From Orientallactaga sibirica (lineage: Eukaryota; Chordata; Mammalia; Rodentia; Dipodidae), in the NCBI GenBank assembly GCA_036365145.1, contig JAEOAD010002858.1, positions 1-64,000 of the forward strand: a stretch of 64,000 bases of DNA, given 5' to 3'. This document shows, in pieces, positions 32,721 to 47,100 of this stretch. The position numbers were made by a program, and so were the translations under genes. Each line of letters starts with the position of its first letter. The stretch's first letter is position 1. The notes below the pieces were generated by a model. It saw only the letters and a list, made by a program, of their open reading frames with translations. It did no database searches and had not been told where the DNA came from.

Positions 32721-35700
32721 CAGTACCGAACACTGTACTGTGTGAAATAAGTGAATTCGCTTCTAGAAATCAATTAAATTTCTACGAAGATGGTTGAGTG
32801 CAGCAAGTTCAAACTTTCCTTGTTAATGTAATCTAAAAAGATAGCCAAGTTAGTAGATTCGCCTCATTAGTAAAGTAGTTTGTTGAGAAAACAAACATCT
32901 TCATTGCCAAACATTGTACTGTGTGAAATAAGCTCATTCGGTTCTAGGAATCAGTTGCTTTCCTACAAAGAAGGTTGAGTGCAGCAAGTTCAAACTTTCC
33001 TTTTTAATGTAGTCTGAAAAGTTGCACAACTTATTAGATTGGCCTCATTTCTAAAGTAGTTTGTTTACAAAACAAACATCTTCATTACCGAGCACTATAC
33101 TATGTGAAATGAGCTAGCTCCGTTCTAGGAATCACTTGCTTTCCTACGAAGCAGGTTGAGTGCAGCAACTTCAAACTTTCCTAGTTTGTGTAATCTAACA
33201 AGATGTACAAGTTAGTGCATTCGCCTCATTTCTAAAGTAGTTTCTTTAGAAAAGAAACATCTTCAGTACTGAACACTGCACTGTGTGAAATAAGGTAAAT
33301 CGGGTGTAGGAATCAGTTTAATTTCTACGAAGATGGCTGAGTATAGCAAGTTCAAACTTTCCTTGTTAATGTAATCTGAAAACATGCACAACTTAGTAGA
33401 TTGGCCTCATTTCTAAAGTAGTTTGTTTACAAAACAAACATCTTCATTACCGAACACTATACGATGTGAAATGAGCTAGTTCGGTTCTAGCAATCACTTG
33501 CTTTCCTACGAAGAAGGATGAGTGCAGCAAATTCAAACTTTCCTCGTTTGTGTAATCTAACAAGTCGTACAAGTTAGTGGATTCGCATCGTTTCTAAAGT
33601 GGTTTCTTTAGAAAACAAAAATCTTCAGTACTGAACCCTGTACTGTGTGAAATAAGTTAATTCGGTTCTGGGAATCAGTTTCCTTTCTACGAAGATGGTT
33701 GAGTTTAGCAAGTTCAAACTTTCCTTGTTAATGTAATCTTAAAAGATACACAGCTTAGTAGATTGGCCTCATTTCTAAAGTAGTTTCTTTAGAAAAGAAA
33801 CATCTTCAGTACCGAACACTGTACTATGTGAAATAAGTTAATTCGCTTCTAGGATTCAGTTTAATTTCTACGAAGAAGGTTGAGTGCAGCAAGTTCAAAC
33901 TTTCCTTGTTAATGTAATGTAAAAAGATGGCCAAGTTAGAAGATTCGCCTGATTTGTAAAGTACTTTGTTGAGAAAACAAACATCTTCATTGCTGAACAT
34001 TGTACTGTGTGAAATAAGCTCATTCGGTTCTAGGAATCAGTTGCTTTCCTACAAAGAAGGTTGAGTGCAGCAAGTTCAAACCTTCCTTGTTAATGTAATC
34101 TAAAAATATGCACAACTTAGTAGATTGGCCTCATTTCTAAAGTAGTTTCTTTAGAAAAGAAACATCTTCAATACCGAACACTGTACTGTGTGAAATAAGT
34201 TAATTCGCTTCTAAGAATCAGTTTAATTTCTGCAAAGAAGGTTGAGTGCAGCAAGTTCAAACTTTCCTTGTTAATGTAATCTGAAAAGATGGCCAAGTGA
34301 GAAGATTCGCCTCATTTGTAAAGTAGTTTGTTGAGAAAACAAACATCTTCATTGCCGAACATTGTACTGTGTGAAATAAGCTCATTCGGTTCTGGGAATC
34401 AGTTGCTTTCCTACAAAGAAGGTTGAGTGCAGCAAGTACAAAATTTCCTTGTTAATGTAAACTAAAGAGATGCACAACTTAGTAGATTGGCCCCATTTAT
34501 AAAGTAGGTTGTTTAGAAAACAAACATCTTCATTACCAAACCCTGTAGTATATGAAATAAACTAGTTCAGTTTTAGGAATCAGTTGCTTTTCTACGAAGA
34601 AGGTTGAGTGCAGCAAGTTCAAACTTTCCTAGTTTGTCTAATCTAACAAGATGTACAAGTTAGTGGATTCGCCTCATTTCTAAAGTAGTTTCTTTAGAAA
34701 AGAAACATCTTCAGTACCGAACACTGTACTGCGTGAAATATGTGAATTCGCTTCTAGAAATCAATTTAATTTCTGCGAAGATGGTTGAGTGCAGCAAGTT
34801 CAAACTTTCCTTCTTAAAGTAATCTATAAAGATGGCCAAGTTAGTAGATTTGCCTCATTTTTAAAGTAGTTTGTTGAGAAAACAAACATCTTCATTGCCA
34901 AACATTGTACTGTGTGAAATAAGCTCATTCGATTCTAGGAATCAGTTGCTTTCCTACAAAGAAGGTTGAGTGCAGCAAGTTCAAACTTTCCTTGTTAATG
35001 TAATCCGAAAAGTTGCACAACGTATTAGATTGGCCTCATTTCTAAAGCAGTTTGTATACAAAGCAAACATCTTCATTACCAAACACTATACTATGTGAAA
35101 TGAGCTCGTTCGGTTCTAGGAATCACTTGCTTTCGTACGAAGAAGGTTGAGTGCAGCAAGTTGAAACTTTCCTCGTTTGTGTAATCTAACAAGGTTTACA
35201 AGTTAGTGGATTCGCGTCATTTCTAAAGTGGTTTCCTTATAAAACAAACATCTTCAGTACTGAGTATTGTACTGTGTGAAATAAGTTAATTCGGTTCTAG
35301 GAATCAGTTTCCTTTCTACGAAGATGGTTGAGTGCAGCAAGTTCAAACTTTCCTTGTTAATGTAATCTAAAAAGATGGCCAAGTTAGCAAAGCCAACTCA
35401 TTTGTAAAGCAGTTTGTTGAGAAAATTAACATCTTTATTGCCGAACATTGTACTGTGTGAAATAAGCTCATTCGGTTCTAGGAAACACTTGCTTTCCTAC
35501 AAAGAAGGTTGAGTGCAGCAAGTTCAAACTTTCCTTGTTAATGTAATCTAAAAAGATGCACAACTTAGTAGATTGGCCTCATTTCTAAAGTAGTTTCTTT
35601 AGAAAAGAAACATCTTCAGTACCGAACACTGTACTGTGTGAAATAAGTTAATTCGCTTCTAGGAATCAGTTTAATTTCTACGAAGAACGTTGAGTGCAGG

Positions 35701-38700
35701 AAGTTCAAACTTTCCTTGTTAATTTAATCTAAAAAGATGGCCAAGTTAGTAGATTCGCCTCATTTGTAAAGTACTTTGTTTAGAAAACAAACATCTTCAT
35801 AGCCGAACATTGTACTGTGTGAAATAAGCTCATTCGGTTCTAGGAATCAGTTGATTTCCGACAAAGAAGGTTGAGTGCAGCAAGTTCAAACTTTCCTTGT
35901 TAATGTAATCTAAAAAGATGCACAACTTAGTAGATTGGCCTCATTTCTAAAGTAGTTTCTTTAGAAAAGAAACATCTTCAGTACCAAACACTGCACTGTG
36001 TGAAATAAGTGAATTCGCTTCTAGGAATCAGTTTAATTTCTACGAAGAAGGTTGAGTGCCACAAGTTCAAACTTTCCTGGTTAATGTAATCTAAAAAGAT
36101 GGCCAAGTTAGAAGATTCGCCTCATTTGTAAAGTACTTTGTTGAGGAAACAAACATCTTCATTGCCAAACATTGTACTGTGTGAAATAAGCTCATTTGGT
36201 TCTAGGAATCAGTTGCTTTCCTACAAAGAAGGTTGAGTGCAGCAAGTTCAAACTTTCCTTGTTAATGTAATCTGAAAAGATGCACAACTTAGTAGATTGG
36301 CCTCATTTCTAAAGTACTTTGTTTAGAAAACAAACATCTTCAGTACCGAACACTGTACTGTGTGAAATAAGTTAATTTGCTTCTAGGAATCAGTTTCCTT
36401 TCTACGAAGATGGTTGAGTGCAGCAAGTTCAACCTTTCCTTGTTAATGTAATCTAAAAAGAAGGCCAACTTAGCAGATTCACCTCATTTGTAAGGTAGTT
36501 TGTTGAGAAAATTAACATCTTTATTGCCGAACATTGTACTGTGTGAAATAAGCTCATTCCGTTCTAGGAATCAGTTGCTTTCCTACAAAGAAGGTTGAGT
36601 GCAGCAAGTTGAAACTTTCCTTGTTAATGTAGTATAAAAAGATGCACGATTTAGTAGATTGGCCTCATTTCTAAAGTAGTTTGTTTAGAAAACAAACATC
36701 TTCATTACTGAACACTGTACTATGTGAAATAGGCTAGTTCCGTTGTAGGAATCACTTGCTTTCCTACGAAGAAGGTTGAGTGCAGCAAGTTCAAACTTTC
36801 CTAGTTTGTGTAATCTAACAAGATGTACAAGTTAGTGGATTCGCCTCATTTCTAAAGTAGTTTCTTTACAAAAGAAACATCTTCAGTACCGAACACTGTA
36901 CTGTGTGAAATAAGGTAATTCAGTTCTAGGAATCAGTTTAATTTCTATGAAGATGGTTGAGTTCAGCAAGTTCAAACTTTCCTTGTTAATGTAATCTAAA
37001 AAGATGGCCAAGTTAGTAGATTCGCCTCATTTGTAAAGTAGTTTGTTGAGAAAACAAACATCTTCATTGCGAACATTGTTCTGTGTGAAATAAGCTCATT
37101 CGGTTCTAGGTATCAGTTGCTTTCCTACAAAGAAGGTTGAGTGCAGCAAGTTCAAACTTTCCTTGTTAATGTAATCTGAAAAGATGCACAACTTAGTAGA
37201 TTGGTCTCATTTCTAAAGTAGTTTGTTTAGAAAACAAACATCTTCATTACCGAATACTGTACTATGTGAAATGAGCTAGTTCGATTCTAGGAATCACTTG
37301 CTTTCCTACGAAGAAGGATGAGTGCAGCAAGTTCAAACTTTCCTAGTTTGTGTAATCCAACAAGATGTACAAGGTAGTGGAGTCGCGTCATTTCTAAATT
37401 AGTTTCTTTAGAAAACAAACATCTTCAGTACTGAACACTGTACTGTGTGAAATAAGTAAATTCGGTTCTAGGAATCAGTTTCCTTTTTACGAAGATGGTT
37501 GAGTTTAGCAAGTTCAAACTTTCCTTGTTACTGTAATTTAAAAAGATGTCCAAGTTAGTAGATTCGCCTCATTTCTAAATTAGTTTCTTTAGAAAACAAG
37601 CATCTTCAGTACCGAACACTGTACTGTGTGAAATAAGTGAATTCGCTTCTAGGAATCAGTTTAATTTCTACGAAGATGGTTGAGTGCAGCAAGTTCAAAC
37701 TTTCCTTGTTAATGTAATCTAAAAAGATGGCTAAGTTAGTAGATTCACCTCATTTCTAAAGTAGTTTGTTGAGAAAACAAACATCTTCATTGCCAAACAT
37801 TGTACTGTGTGAAATAAGCTCATTCAGTATTAGGAATCATTTGCTTTCCTAGAAAGAAGGTTGAGTGCAGCAAGTTCAAACTTTCCTTGTTAATGTAATC
37901 TGAAAAGATGCACAACTTAGTAGATTGGCCTCATTTCTAAAGTAGTTTGTTTACAAAACAAACATCTTCATTACCGAACACTATACTATTGGAAATGCGC
38001 TACTTCGGTTCTAGGAATTACTTGCTTTCCTACGAAAAAGGTTGAGTGCAGCAAGTTCAAACTTTCCTAGTTTGAGTAATCTAACAAGATGTACAAGATA
38101 GTGCATTCGCCTCATTTCTAAAGTAGTTTGTTTAGAAAAGAAACATCTTCAGTACCGAACACTGTACTGTGTGAAATAAGTTAATTCGCTTCTAGGAATC
38201 AGTTTAATTTCTACGAAGAAGGTTGAGTGCAGCAAGTTCAAACAGTCCTAGTTTGTGTAATCTAACAAGATGTACAAGTAAGTGCATTCGCCTCATTTCT
38301 AAAGTAGTTTCTTTAGAAAAGAAACATCATCAGTACTGAGCACTGTACTGTGTGAAATAAGGTAATTCGATTCTAGGAATCATATTAATTTCTACGAAGA
38401 AGGTTGAGTGAAGCAAGTTCAAACGTTCCTCGTTTGTGTAATCTAAAGAGATGTACCAGTTAGTGGATTCACGTAGTTTCTAAAGTGGTTTCTTTAGAAA
38501 ACAAACATCTTCAGTACTGAACACTGTACTGTGTGAAATAAGTTAATTCTTTTCTAGGAATCAGTTTACTTTCTAAGAAGATGGTTGAGTGCAGCAAGTT
38601 CAAACTTTCTTTGTTAATGTAATCTAAAATGATGGCCACGTTAGCAGAGTCACCTCATTTGTAAAATAATTTGTTGAGAAAATTAACATCTTTATAGCCG

Positions 38701-41700
38701 AACATTGTACTGTGTGAAATAAGCTCATTCAGTTCTAGGAATCAGATGCTTTCCTACAAAGAAGGTTGAGTGCAGCAATTTCAAACTTTCCATGTTAATG
38801 TAACTGAAAATATGCACAACTTAGTAGATTGGTCTCATTTCTAAAGTAGTTTGTTTAGAAAACAAACATCTTCATTACAAAACACTGTACTATGTGAAAT
38901 AAGCTAGTTACGTTCTAGGAATCACTTGCTTTTTTAAGAAGAAGGTTGAGTGCAGCAAGTTCAAACTTTCCTAGTTTGTGTAATCTAACAAGATGTACAA
39001 GTTAGTGGATTCGCCTCATTTCTAACGAGTTCCTTCTGAAAAGAAACATCTTCAGTACCAAACACTGTACTGTGTGAAATAAGTTAATTCGCTTCTAGGA
39101 ATCAGTTTAATTTCTACGAAGATGGTTGAGTTTAGCATGTTCAAACTTTCCTTGTTAATGTAATCTAAAATATGTCCAAGTTAGTAGATTTGCCTCACTG
39201 GTAAAGTATTTCGTTGAGAAAACAAACATCTTCAGTGCCGAACATTGTACTGTGTGAAAAAAGCTCATTCGGTTCTAGAATTCAGTTGCTTTCCTACAAA
39301 GACGGTTGAGTGCTGCAAGTTCAAACTTTCCTTGTTAATGTAATCGAAAAAGATGCACAAATTAGTCGATTGGCCTCATTTCTAAGGTAGTTTCTTTAGA
39401 AAAGAAACATCTTCAGTACCGAACACTGTACTGTGTGAAATAAGTGAATTCGATTCTAGGAATCACTTGCTTTCCTACAAAGAAGGTTGAGTGCAGCAAG
39501 TTCAAACTTTCCTAGTTTGTGTAATCTAACAAGATGTACAAGTTAGTGGATTCACCTCATTTCTAAAGTAGTTTCTTTAAAAAAGAAACATCTTCAGTTC
39601 CGAACACTGTACTGTGTGAAATAAGTGAATTCGCTTCTAGGAATCGGTTTAATTTCTACGAAGATGGTTGAGTGCAGCAAGTTCAAACTTTGCTTGTTAA
39701 TGTAATCTAAAAAGATGGCCAAGTTAGGAGATTCGCCTCATTTGTAAAGTAGTTTGTTGAGAAAGCAAACATCTTCATTGCCGAACATTGTACTGTGTGA
39801 AATAAGCTCATTCGGTTCTAGGAATCAGGTGCTTCCCTACAAAGAAGGTTGAGTGCAGCAAGTTCAAACTTTCCTTGTTAATGTAATCTGAAAAGTTGCA
39901 CAACTTAGTAGATTGGCCTCATTTCTAAAGTAGTTTGTTTACAAAACAAACATCTTCATTACCGAACAGTATACTATGTGAAATGAGCTAGTTCGATTCT
40001 AGGAATTACTTGCTTTCCTACGAAAAATGTTGAGTGCAGCAAGTTCAAACTTTCCTCGTTTGTGTAATCTAACAAGATTTACAAGTTAGTGGATTTGCGT
40101 CATTTCTAAAGTGGTTTCCTTATAAAACAAACATCTTCAGTACTGAACACTGTACTGTGTGAAATAAGTTAATTCGGTTCTAGGAATCAGTCTCGTTTCT
40201 ACGAAGATGGTTGAGTGCAGCAAGTTCAAACTTTCCTTGTTAATGTAATCTAAAAAGATGGCCAAGTTAGTAGAGTCACCTCATTTGTAAAGTTGATTGT
40301 TGAGAAAATGAACATCTTTATAGCCGAACATTGTACTGTGTGAAATAAGCTCATTCGGTTCTAGGAATCACTTGCTTTCCTACAAAGAAGGTTGAGTGCA
40401 GCAAGTTCAAACTTTCCTTGTTAATGTAATCTAAAAAGATGCACAACTTAGTAGATTGGCCATATTTCTAAAGTAGTTTCTTTAGAAAAGAAATATCTTC
40501 AGTACCGAACACTAAACTGTGTGAAATAAGTTAATTCGCTTCTAGGAATCAGTTTAATTTCTACGAAGATGGTTGAGTGCAGCAAGTTCAAACTTTCCTT
40601 GTTAATGTAATCTAAAAAGATGGCCAAGTTAGAAGATTCGCCTGATTTGTAAAGTACTTTGTTGAGAAAACAATCATCTTCATTGGCGAACATTGTACTG
40701 TGTGAAATAAGCTCATTCGGTTCTAGGAATCATTGCTTTCCTACAAAGAAGGTTGAGTGCAGCAAGTTCAAACTTTCCTTGTTAATGTAATCTAAAAAGA
40801 TGCACAACTTAGTAGATTGGCCATATTTCTAAAGTAGTTTCTTTAGAAAAGAAACATCTTCAGTACCGAACACTGTACTGTGTGAAATAAATTAATTTGC
40901 TTCTAGGAATCAGTTTAATTTCTACGAAGAAGGTTGAGTGCAGCAAGTTCAAACTTTCCTTGTTAATGTAATCTAAAAATATGGATAAGTTAGCAGAGTC
41001 ACCTCCTTTGTAAAGTAGTTTGTTGAGAAAATTAACATCTTTATTGCCCAACATTTTACTGTGTGAAATAAGCTCATTCGGTTCTAGGAATCACTTGCTT
41101 TCCTACAAAGAAGGTTGAGTGCAGCAAGTTCAAACTTTCCGTGTTAATGTAATCTAAAAAGATGCACAACTTAGCAGATTGCCCTCATTTCTAATGTAGT
41201 TTCTTTAGAAAAGAAACATCTTCAGTACCGAACACTGTAATGGGTGAAATAAGTTAATTGGCTTCTAGGAATCAGTTTAATTTCTACGAAGATGGTTGAG
41301 TGCAGCAAGTTCAAACTTTCCTAGTTTGTGTCATCTAACAAGATGTACAAGTTAGTGGATTTGTGTCGTTTCTAAAGTAGTTTCTTTAGAAGAAAACATC
41401 TTCAGTACCAAACACTGTACTGTGTGAAATAAGTTAATTCGGTTCTAGGAATCAGTTTCCTTGCTACGAAGATGGTTGAGTGCAGCAAGTTCAAACTTTC
41501 TTTGTTAATGTAATCAAAAAGATATCCAAGTTAGTAGATTTGCCTCATTGGTAAAGTAGTTTGTTGAGAAAAGAAACATGTTCATTGCGGAACATTGTAC
41601 TGTGTGTAAAAAGCTAATTCGGTTCTAGAATTCAGTTGCTTTCCTACAAAGACGGTTGAGTGCAGATAGTTCAAACTTCCTTGTTAATGTAATCTAAAAA

Positions 41701-44129
41701 GATGCACAACTTAGTAGATTGGCCTCATTTCTAAAGTAGTTTCTTTAGAAAACAAACATCTTCAGTACCGAACAATGTATTGTGTGAAATAAGTTAATTC
41801 GCTTCTAGGAATCAGTTTAATTTCTACGAAGAAGGTTCAGTGCAGCAAGTTCAAACATTCCTAGTTTGTGTAATCTAACAAGATGTACAAGTTAGTGGAT
41901 TCGCCTCATTTCTAAAGTAGTTTCTTTAGAAAAGAAAAATCTTCCTTACCGAACACTGTACTGTATGATATAAGTTCAAGCTCATTCAGTTCTAGAATTC
42001 AGGTGCTTTCCTACAAAGACTCTTGAATGCAGCAAGTTCAAACTTTCCTTGTTAATGTAATCTATAAAGATGGCCAAGTTAGAAGATTCACCTCATTTGT
42101 AAAGTAAGTTGTTGAGAAAACAAACATCTTCATTGCCGAACATTGTACTGTGTGAAATAATCTCATTCGGTTCTAGGAATCAGTTGCTTTCCTACAAAGA
42201 AGGTTGAGTGCAGCAAGTTCAAACTTTCCTTGTTAATGTAACCTAAAAAGATGCACAACTTAGTAGATTGGCCTCATTTCTAAAGTAGTGTGTTTAGAAA
42301 ACAAACATCTTCATTAACGTACACTGTACTATGTGATATAAGCTAGTTCTTTTCTAGGAATCACTTGCTTTCCTACTAAGAAGGTTGAGTGCAGCAAGTT
42401 CAAATTTTCCTAGTTTTTGTAATCTAACAAGATGTTCAAGTTAGTTGATTCGCCTCATTTCTAACGTAGTTCGTTTAGAAAAGAAACATCTTCAGTACCG
42501 AAGACTGTACTGTGTGAAATAAGTTAATTTGCTTCTACGATTCAGTTTAATTTCTACGAAGATGGTTGAGTTTAGCAAGTTCAAACTTTCCTTGTTAATG
42601 TAATCTAAAAAGATGGCCAAGTTTGCAGATTTGCCTCATTGGTGAAGTAGTTCGTTGAGAAAACAAACATCTTCATTGCCGAACATTGTACTGTGTGAAA
42701 AAAATCTCATTTGGTTCTAGAATTTAGTTGCTTTCCTACAAAGACGGTTGAGTGCAGCAAGTTCAAACTTTCCTTGTTAATGTAATTAAAAAAGATGCAC
42801 AACTTAGTAGATTGGCCTCATTTCTCAAACAGTTTGTTTAGAAAAGAAACATCTTCAGTACCGAACACTGTACTGTGTGAAATAAGTTAATTCGCTTCTA
42901 GGAATCAGTTTAATTTCTATGAAGACGGTTGAGTGCAGCAAGTTCAAACTTTCCTTGTTAATGTAATCTAAAAAGAAGGCCCAGTTAGTAGATTCGCCTC
43001 ATTTGTAAAGTAGTATGTTGAGAAAACAAACATCTTCATTGCCAAACATTGTACTGTGTGAAATAAGCTTATTCGGTTCTAGGAATCAGTTGCTTTCCTA
43101 CAAAGAAGGTTGAGTGCAGCAAGTTCAAACTTTCCTTGTTAATGTAATCTAAAAAGAGGCACAACTTAGTAGATTGGCATCATTTATAAAGTAGTTTGTT
43201 GAGAAAACAAACATCTTCATTACCGAACACTGTACTATGTGAAATGAGCTAGTTCGGTTCTAGTAATCACTTGCTTTCCTACGAAGAAGGTTGAGGGCAG
43301 TAAGTTCAAGCTTTCCTAGTTTGTGTAATCTAAAAAGATGTATAAGTTAGTGGATTCACGTCATTTATAAAGTGGTTCCTTTAGAAAACAAACATCTTCA
43401 GTACTGAACACTGTACTGTGTGAAATAAGTTAATTCGGTTCTAGGAATCACTTTCCTCTCAACGTAGACGGTTGAGTGGAGCAAGTTCAAACTTTCCTTG
43501 TTAATGTAATCTAAAAAGATGGCCAAGTTATCAGATTCACCTCATTTGTAAAGAAGTTTGTTGAAAAAATTAAAATCTTCATTTCCGAACATTGTACTGT
43601 GTTAAATAAGCTTATTCGGTTCTAGGAATCAGTTTACTTTCTATGAATGTGGTTGAGTTTAGAAAGTTCAAACTTTCCTTGTTAATGTAATCTAAAAAGA
43701 TGTCCAAGTTAGTAGATTTGCCTCATTGGTAAAGTAGTTTGTTGAGAAAACAAACATCTTCATGGCCGAACATTGTACTGTGTAAAAAGGTAATTCGGTT
43801 CTAGAATTCAGTTGCTTTCCTACAAAGACGATTGAGTGCAGAAAGTTCAAACTTTCCTTGTTAATGTAATCTAAAAAGATGCACAACTTAGTAGATTGGA
43901 CTCATTTCTAAAGTAGTTTCTTTAGAAAAGAAACAGCTTCAGTACCGAACACTGTACTGTGTGAAATAAGTTATTTCGCTTCGAGGAATCATTTTAATTT
44001 CTACGACGAAGGTTGAGTGCAGCAAGTTCAAACTTTCCTAGTTTGTGTAATCTAACAGGGTGTACACGTTAGTGGATTCGCCTCATTTCTAAAGTAGTTT
44101 CTTTAGAAAAGAAATATCTTCAGTACTGA

Positions 44130-44165
44130 ACACTGCACTGTGCTTTCCTACAAAGACCGTTTAAT
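44130..44165 (+). other. Truncated monomer junction
   Basis: 'cactgcactgtg' joins directly to 'ctttcctacaaagacc', losing about 35 bp around the monomer start. Related junctions at about 9020 and 41980 keep 'gttcaagctcattcagttctag' instead. Confidence 0.7.
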
Positions 44166-47100
44166 GCAGCAAGTTCAAACTCTCCTTGTTAATGTAATCT
44201 AAAAAGATGTCCAACTTAGTAGATTCGCCTCATTTCTAAAGCAGTGTCTTTAGAAAACAAACCTTCATTGCCAAACATTGTACTGTGTGAAATGAGCTAA
44301 TTCGGTTCTAGGAATGAGTTTACTTTCTACGACGATGGCTGAGTTTAGCAAGTTCAAACTTTCCTTGTTAATGTAATCTAAAAAGATGCACAAATTAGTG
44401 GATTCGCCTCATTTGCAAAATAATTTCTTTAGAAAAGAAACATCTTCAGTACCAAACACTATACTGTGTGAAATGAATTAATTCGCTTCTAGGAATCAGT
44501 TTAATTTCTACGAAGATGGCTGAGTGCAGCAAGTTCAAACTTTCCTTGTTAATGTAATTTGCAAAGATGGCCAAGTTAGTAGATTCACCTCATTTGTAAA
44601 GTAGCTTGTTGAGAAAACAAACATATTCATTGACGAACATTGTACTGTGTGAAAAAAGCTAATTCGGATCTAGAATTCAGTTGCTTTCCTACAAAGACGG
44701 TTGAGTGCAGCAAGTTCAAATATTCCTTGTTAATGTATTCTAAAAAGATGCACAACTTAGTGGATTCGCCTCATTTCTAAAGTAATTTCTTTAGAAAAGA
44801 AACATCTTCAGTACCGAACACTGTACTGTGTGAAATACGTTAATTCGCTTCTAGGAATCAGTTTAATTTCTACGAAGATGGTTGAGGGCAGCAAGTTCAA
44901 ACTTTCCTTGTTAATGTAATCTGCAAAGATGGCCAAGTTAGTAGATTCACTTCATTTGTAAAGTAGTTTGTTGAGAAAACAAACATCTTCATTGCCGAAC
45001 ATTGTACTCTGTTAAAAAAGCTAATTCGGATCTAGAATTCAGTTGCTTTCCTACAAAGACGGTTGAGTGCAGCAAGTTCAAACATTCCTTGTTAATGTAT
45101 TCTAAAAAGATGGACAACTTAGGGGATTTGCCTCATTTCTAAAGTAATTCTTTAGAAAAGAAATATCTTCAGTACCGAACACTGTACTGTGTGAAATAAG
45201 TTAATTGGGATCTAAGAATCAGTTTCCTTTCTACGAAGATGGTTGAGTTTAGCAAGTTCAAACTTTCCTTGTTAATGTAATCTAAAAAGATGTCCAAGCT
45301 AGTAGATTTGCCTCATTTCTAAAGTAGGTTCTTTAGAAAACAAACCTTCATTGCCAAACATTGTACTGTGTGAAATGAGCTAATTCGGTTCTAGGAATCA
45401 GTTTACTTTCAACGAAGATGGTTAAGTTTAGCAAGTTCAAACTTTCCTTGTTAATGTAATCTAAAAAGATGTCCAAGTTAGTAGATTGCCCTCATTTCTA
45501 AAGTAGTTTCTTTAGAAAACAAACGTTCATTGCCAATCATTGTACTGTGTGAAATAAGCTAATTCGGTTGTAGGAATTAGTTTACTTTCTACGAAGATGG
45601 TTGAGTGTAGCAAGTTGAAACTTTCCTTGTTAATGTAATCTAAAAAGATGTCCAAGTTAGTAGATTTGCCTCATTGGTAAAGTAGTTTGTTGAGAAAACA
45701 AACATCTTCATTGCCGAACATTGTACTGTGTGAAAAAAGCTATTTTAGTTCTAGAATTCAGTTGCTTTCCTACAAAGAAGGTTGAGTGCAGCCAGTTCAA
45801 ACTTTCCTTGTTAATGTAATCTAAAAAGATGCACAACGTAGTAGATTGGCCTCATTTCTAAAGTATTTTCTTTAGAAATTAAACATCTTCAGTACCGAAC
45901 ACAGTACTGTGTGAAATAAGTTAATTCGCTTCTAGGAATCAGTTTAAATTTCTACGAAGAAGGTTGAGTGCAGCAAGTTCAAACTTTCCTTGTTAATGTA
46001 ATCTAAAAAGATGCACAACTTAGTAGCTTGGCCTCATTTCTAAAGTAGTTTGTATAGAAAAGAAACATCTTCAGTACCGAACACTGGACAGTGTGAAATA
46101 AGTTAATTTGCTTCAAGAAAACAATTTAATTTCTACGAAGAAGGTTGAGTACAGCAAGGTCAAACTTTCCATGTTAATGTTATCTAAAAAGATGGCCAAG
46201 TTAGAAGATTCACCTCATTTGTAAAGTACTTTGTGAGAAAACAAACATCTTCATTCCTGAACATTGTACTGTGTGAAATAAGCTCATTCGGTTCTAGGAA
46301 TCAGTTGCTTTCCTACAAAGAATTTTGAGTGCAGCAAGTTCAAACCTTCCTTGTTAATGTAATCTAAAAAGATGCACAGCTTAGTAAATTGGCCTCCTTT
46401 CTAAAGTAGTTTGTTTAGAAAACAAACATCATAATTACCGAACACTGTACTACGTGAAATGAGCTAGTTCCATTCTAGGAATCACTTGCTTTCGTACGAA
46501 GAAGGTTGAGTGGAGCAAGTTCAAACTTTCCTAGTTTGTGTAATCTAAGAAGATGTACAAGTTAGTGGTTTCGAGTCATTTCTAAAGTGGTTTCTTTAGA
46601 AAACAAACATCTTCAGTACTGAGCACTGTACTGTGTGAAATAAGTTAATTCGATTCTAGGAATCAGTTTCCTTTGTACGAAGATGGTTGAGTGCAGCAAG
46701 TTCAAACTTTCCTTGTTAATGTAATCTAAAAAGATAGCCAAGTTAGCTGATTCACCTCATTTGTAAGGTAGTTTGTTGAGAAAATTAACATCTTTATTGC
46801 CGATCATTGTACTGTGTGAAATAAGCTCATTCGGTTCTAGGAATCAGTTGCTTTCCTACAAAGAAGGTTGAGTGCAGCAAGTTCAAACTTTCCTTATTAA
46901 TGGAATCTAAAAAGATGCACAACTTAGTAGATTGTCCTCATTTCTAAAGTAGTTTCTTTAGAAAAGAAACATCTTCAGTTCCGAACACTGGACTGTGTGA
47001 AATGAGTTAATTCGCTTCTAGGAATCAGTTCAATTTCTGCGAAGATGGTTGAGTGCAGCAAGTGCAAACATTCCTAGTTTGTGTAATCTAACAAGATGTA

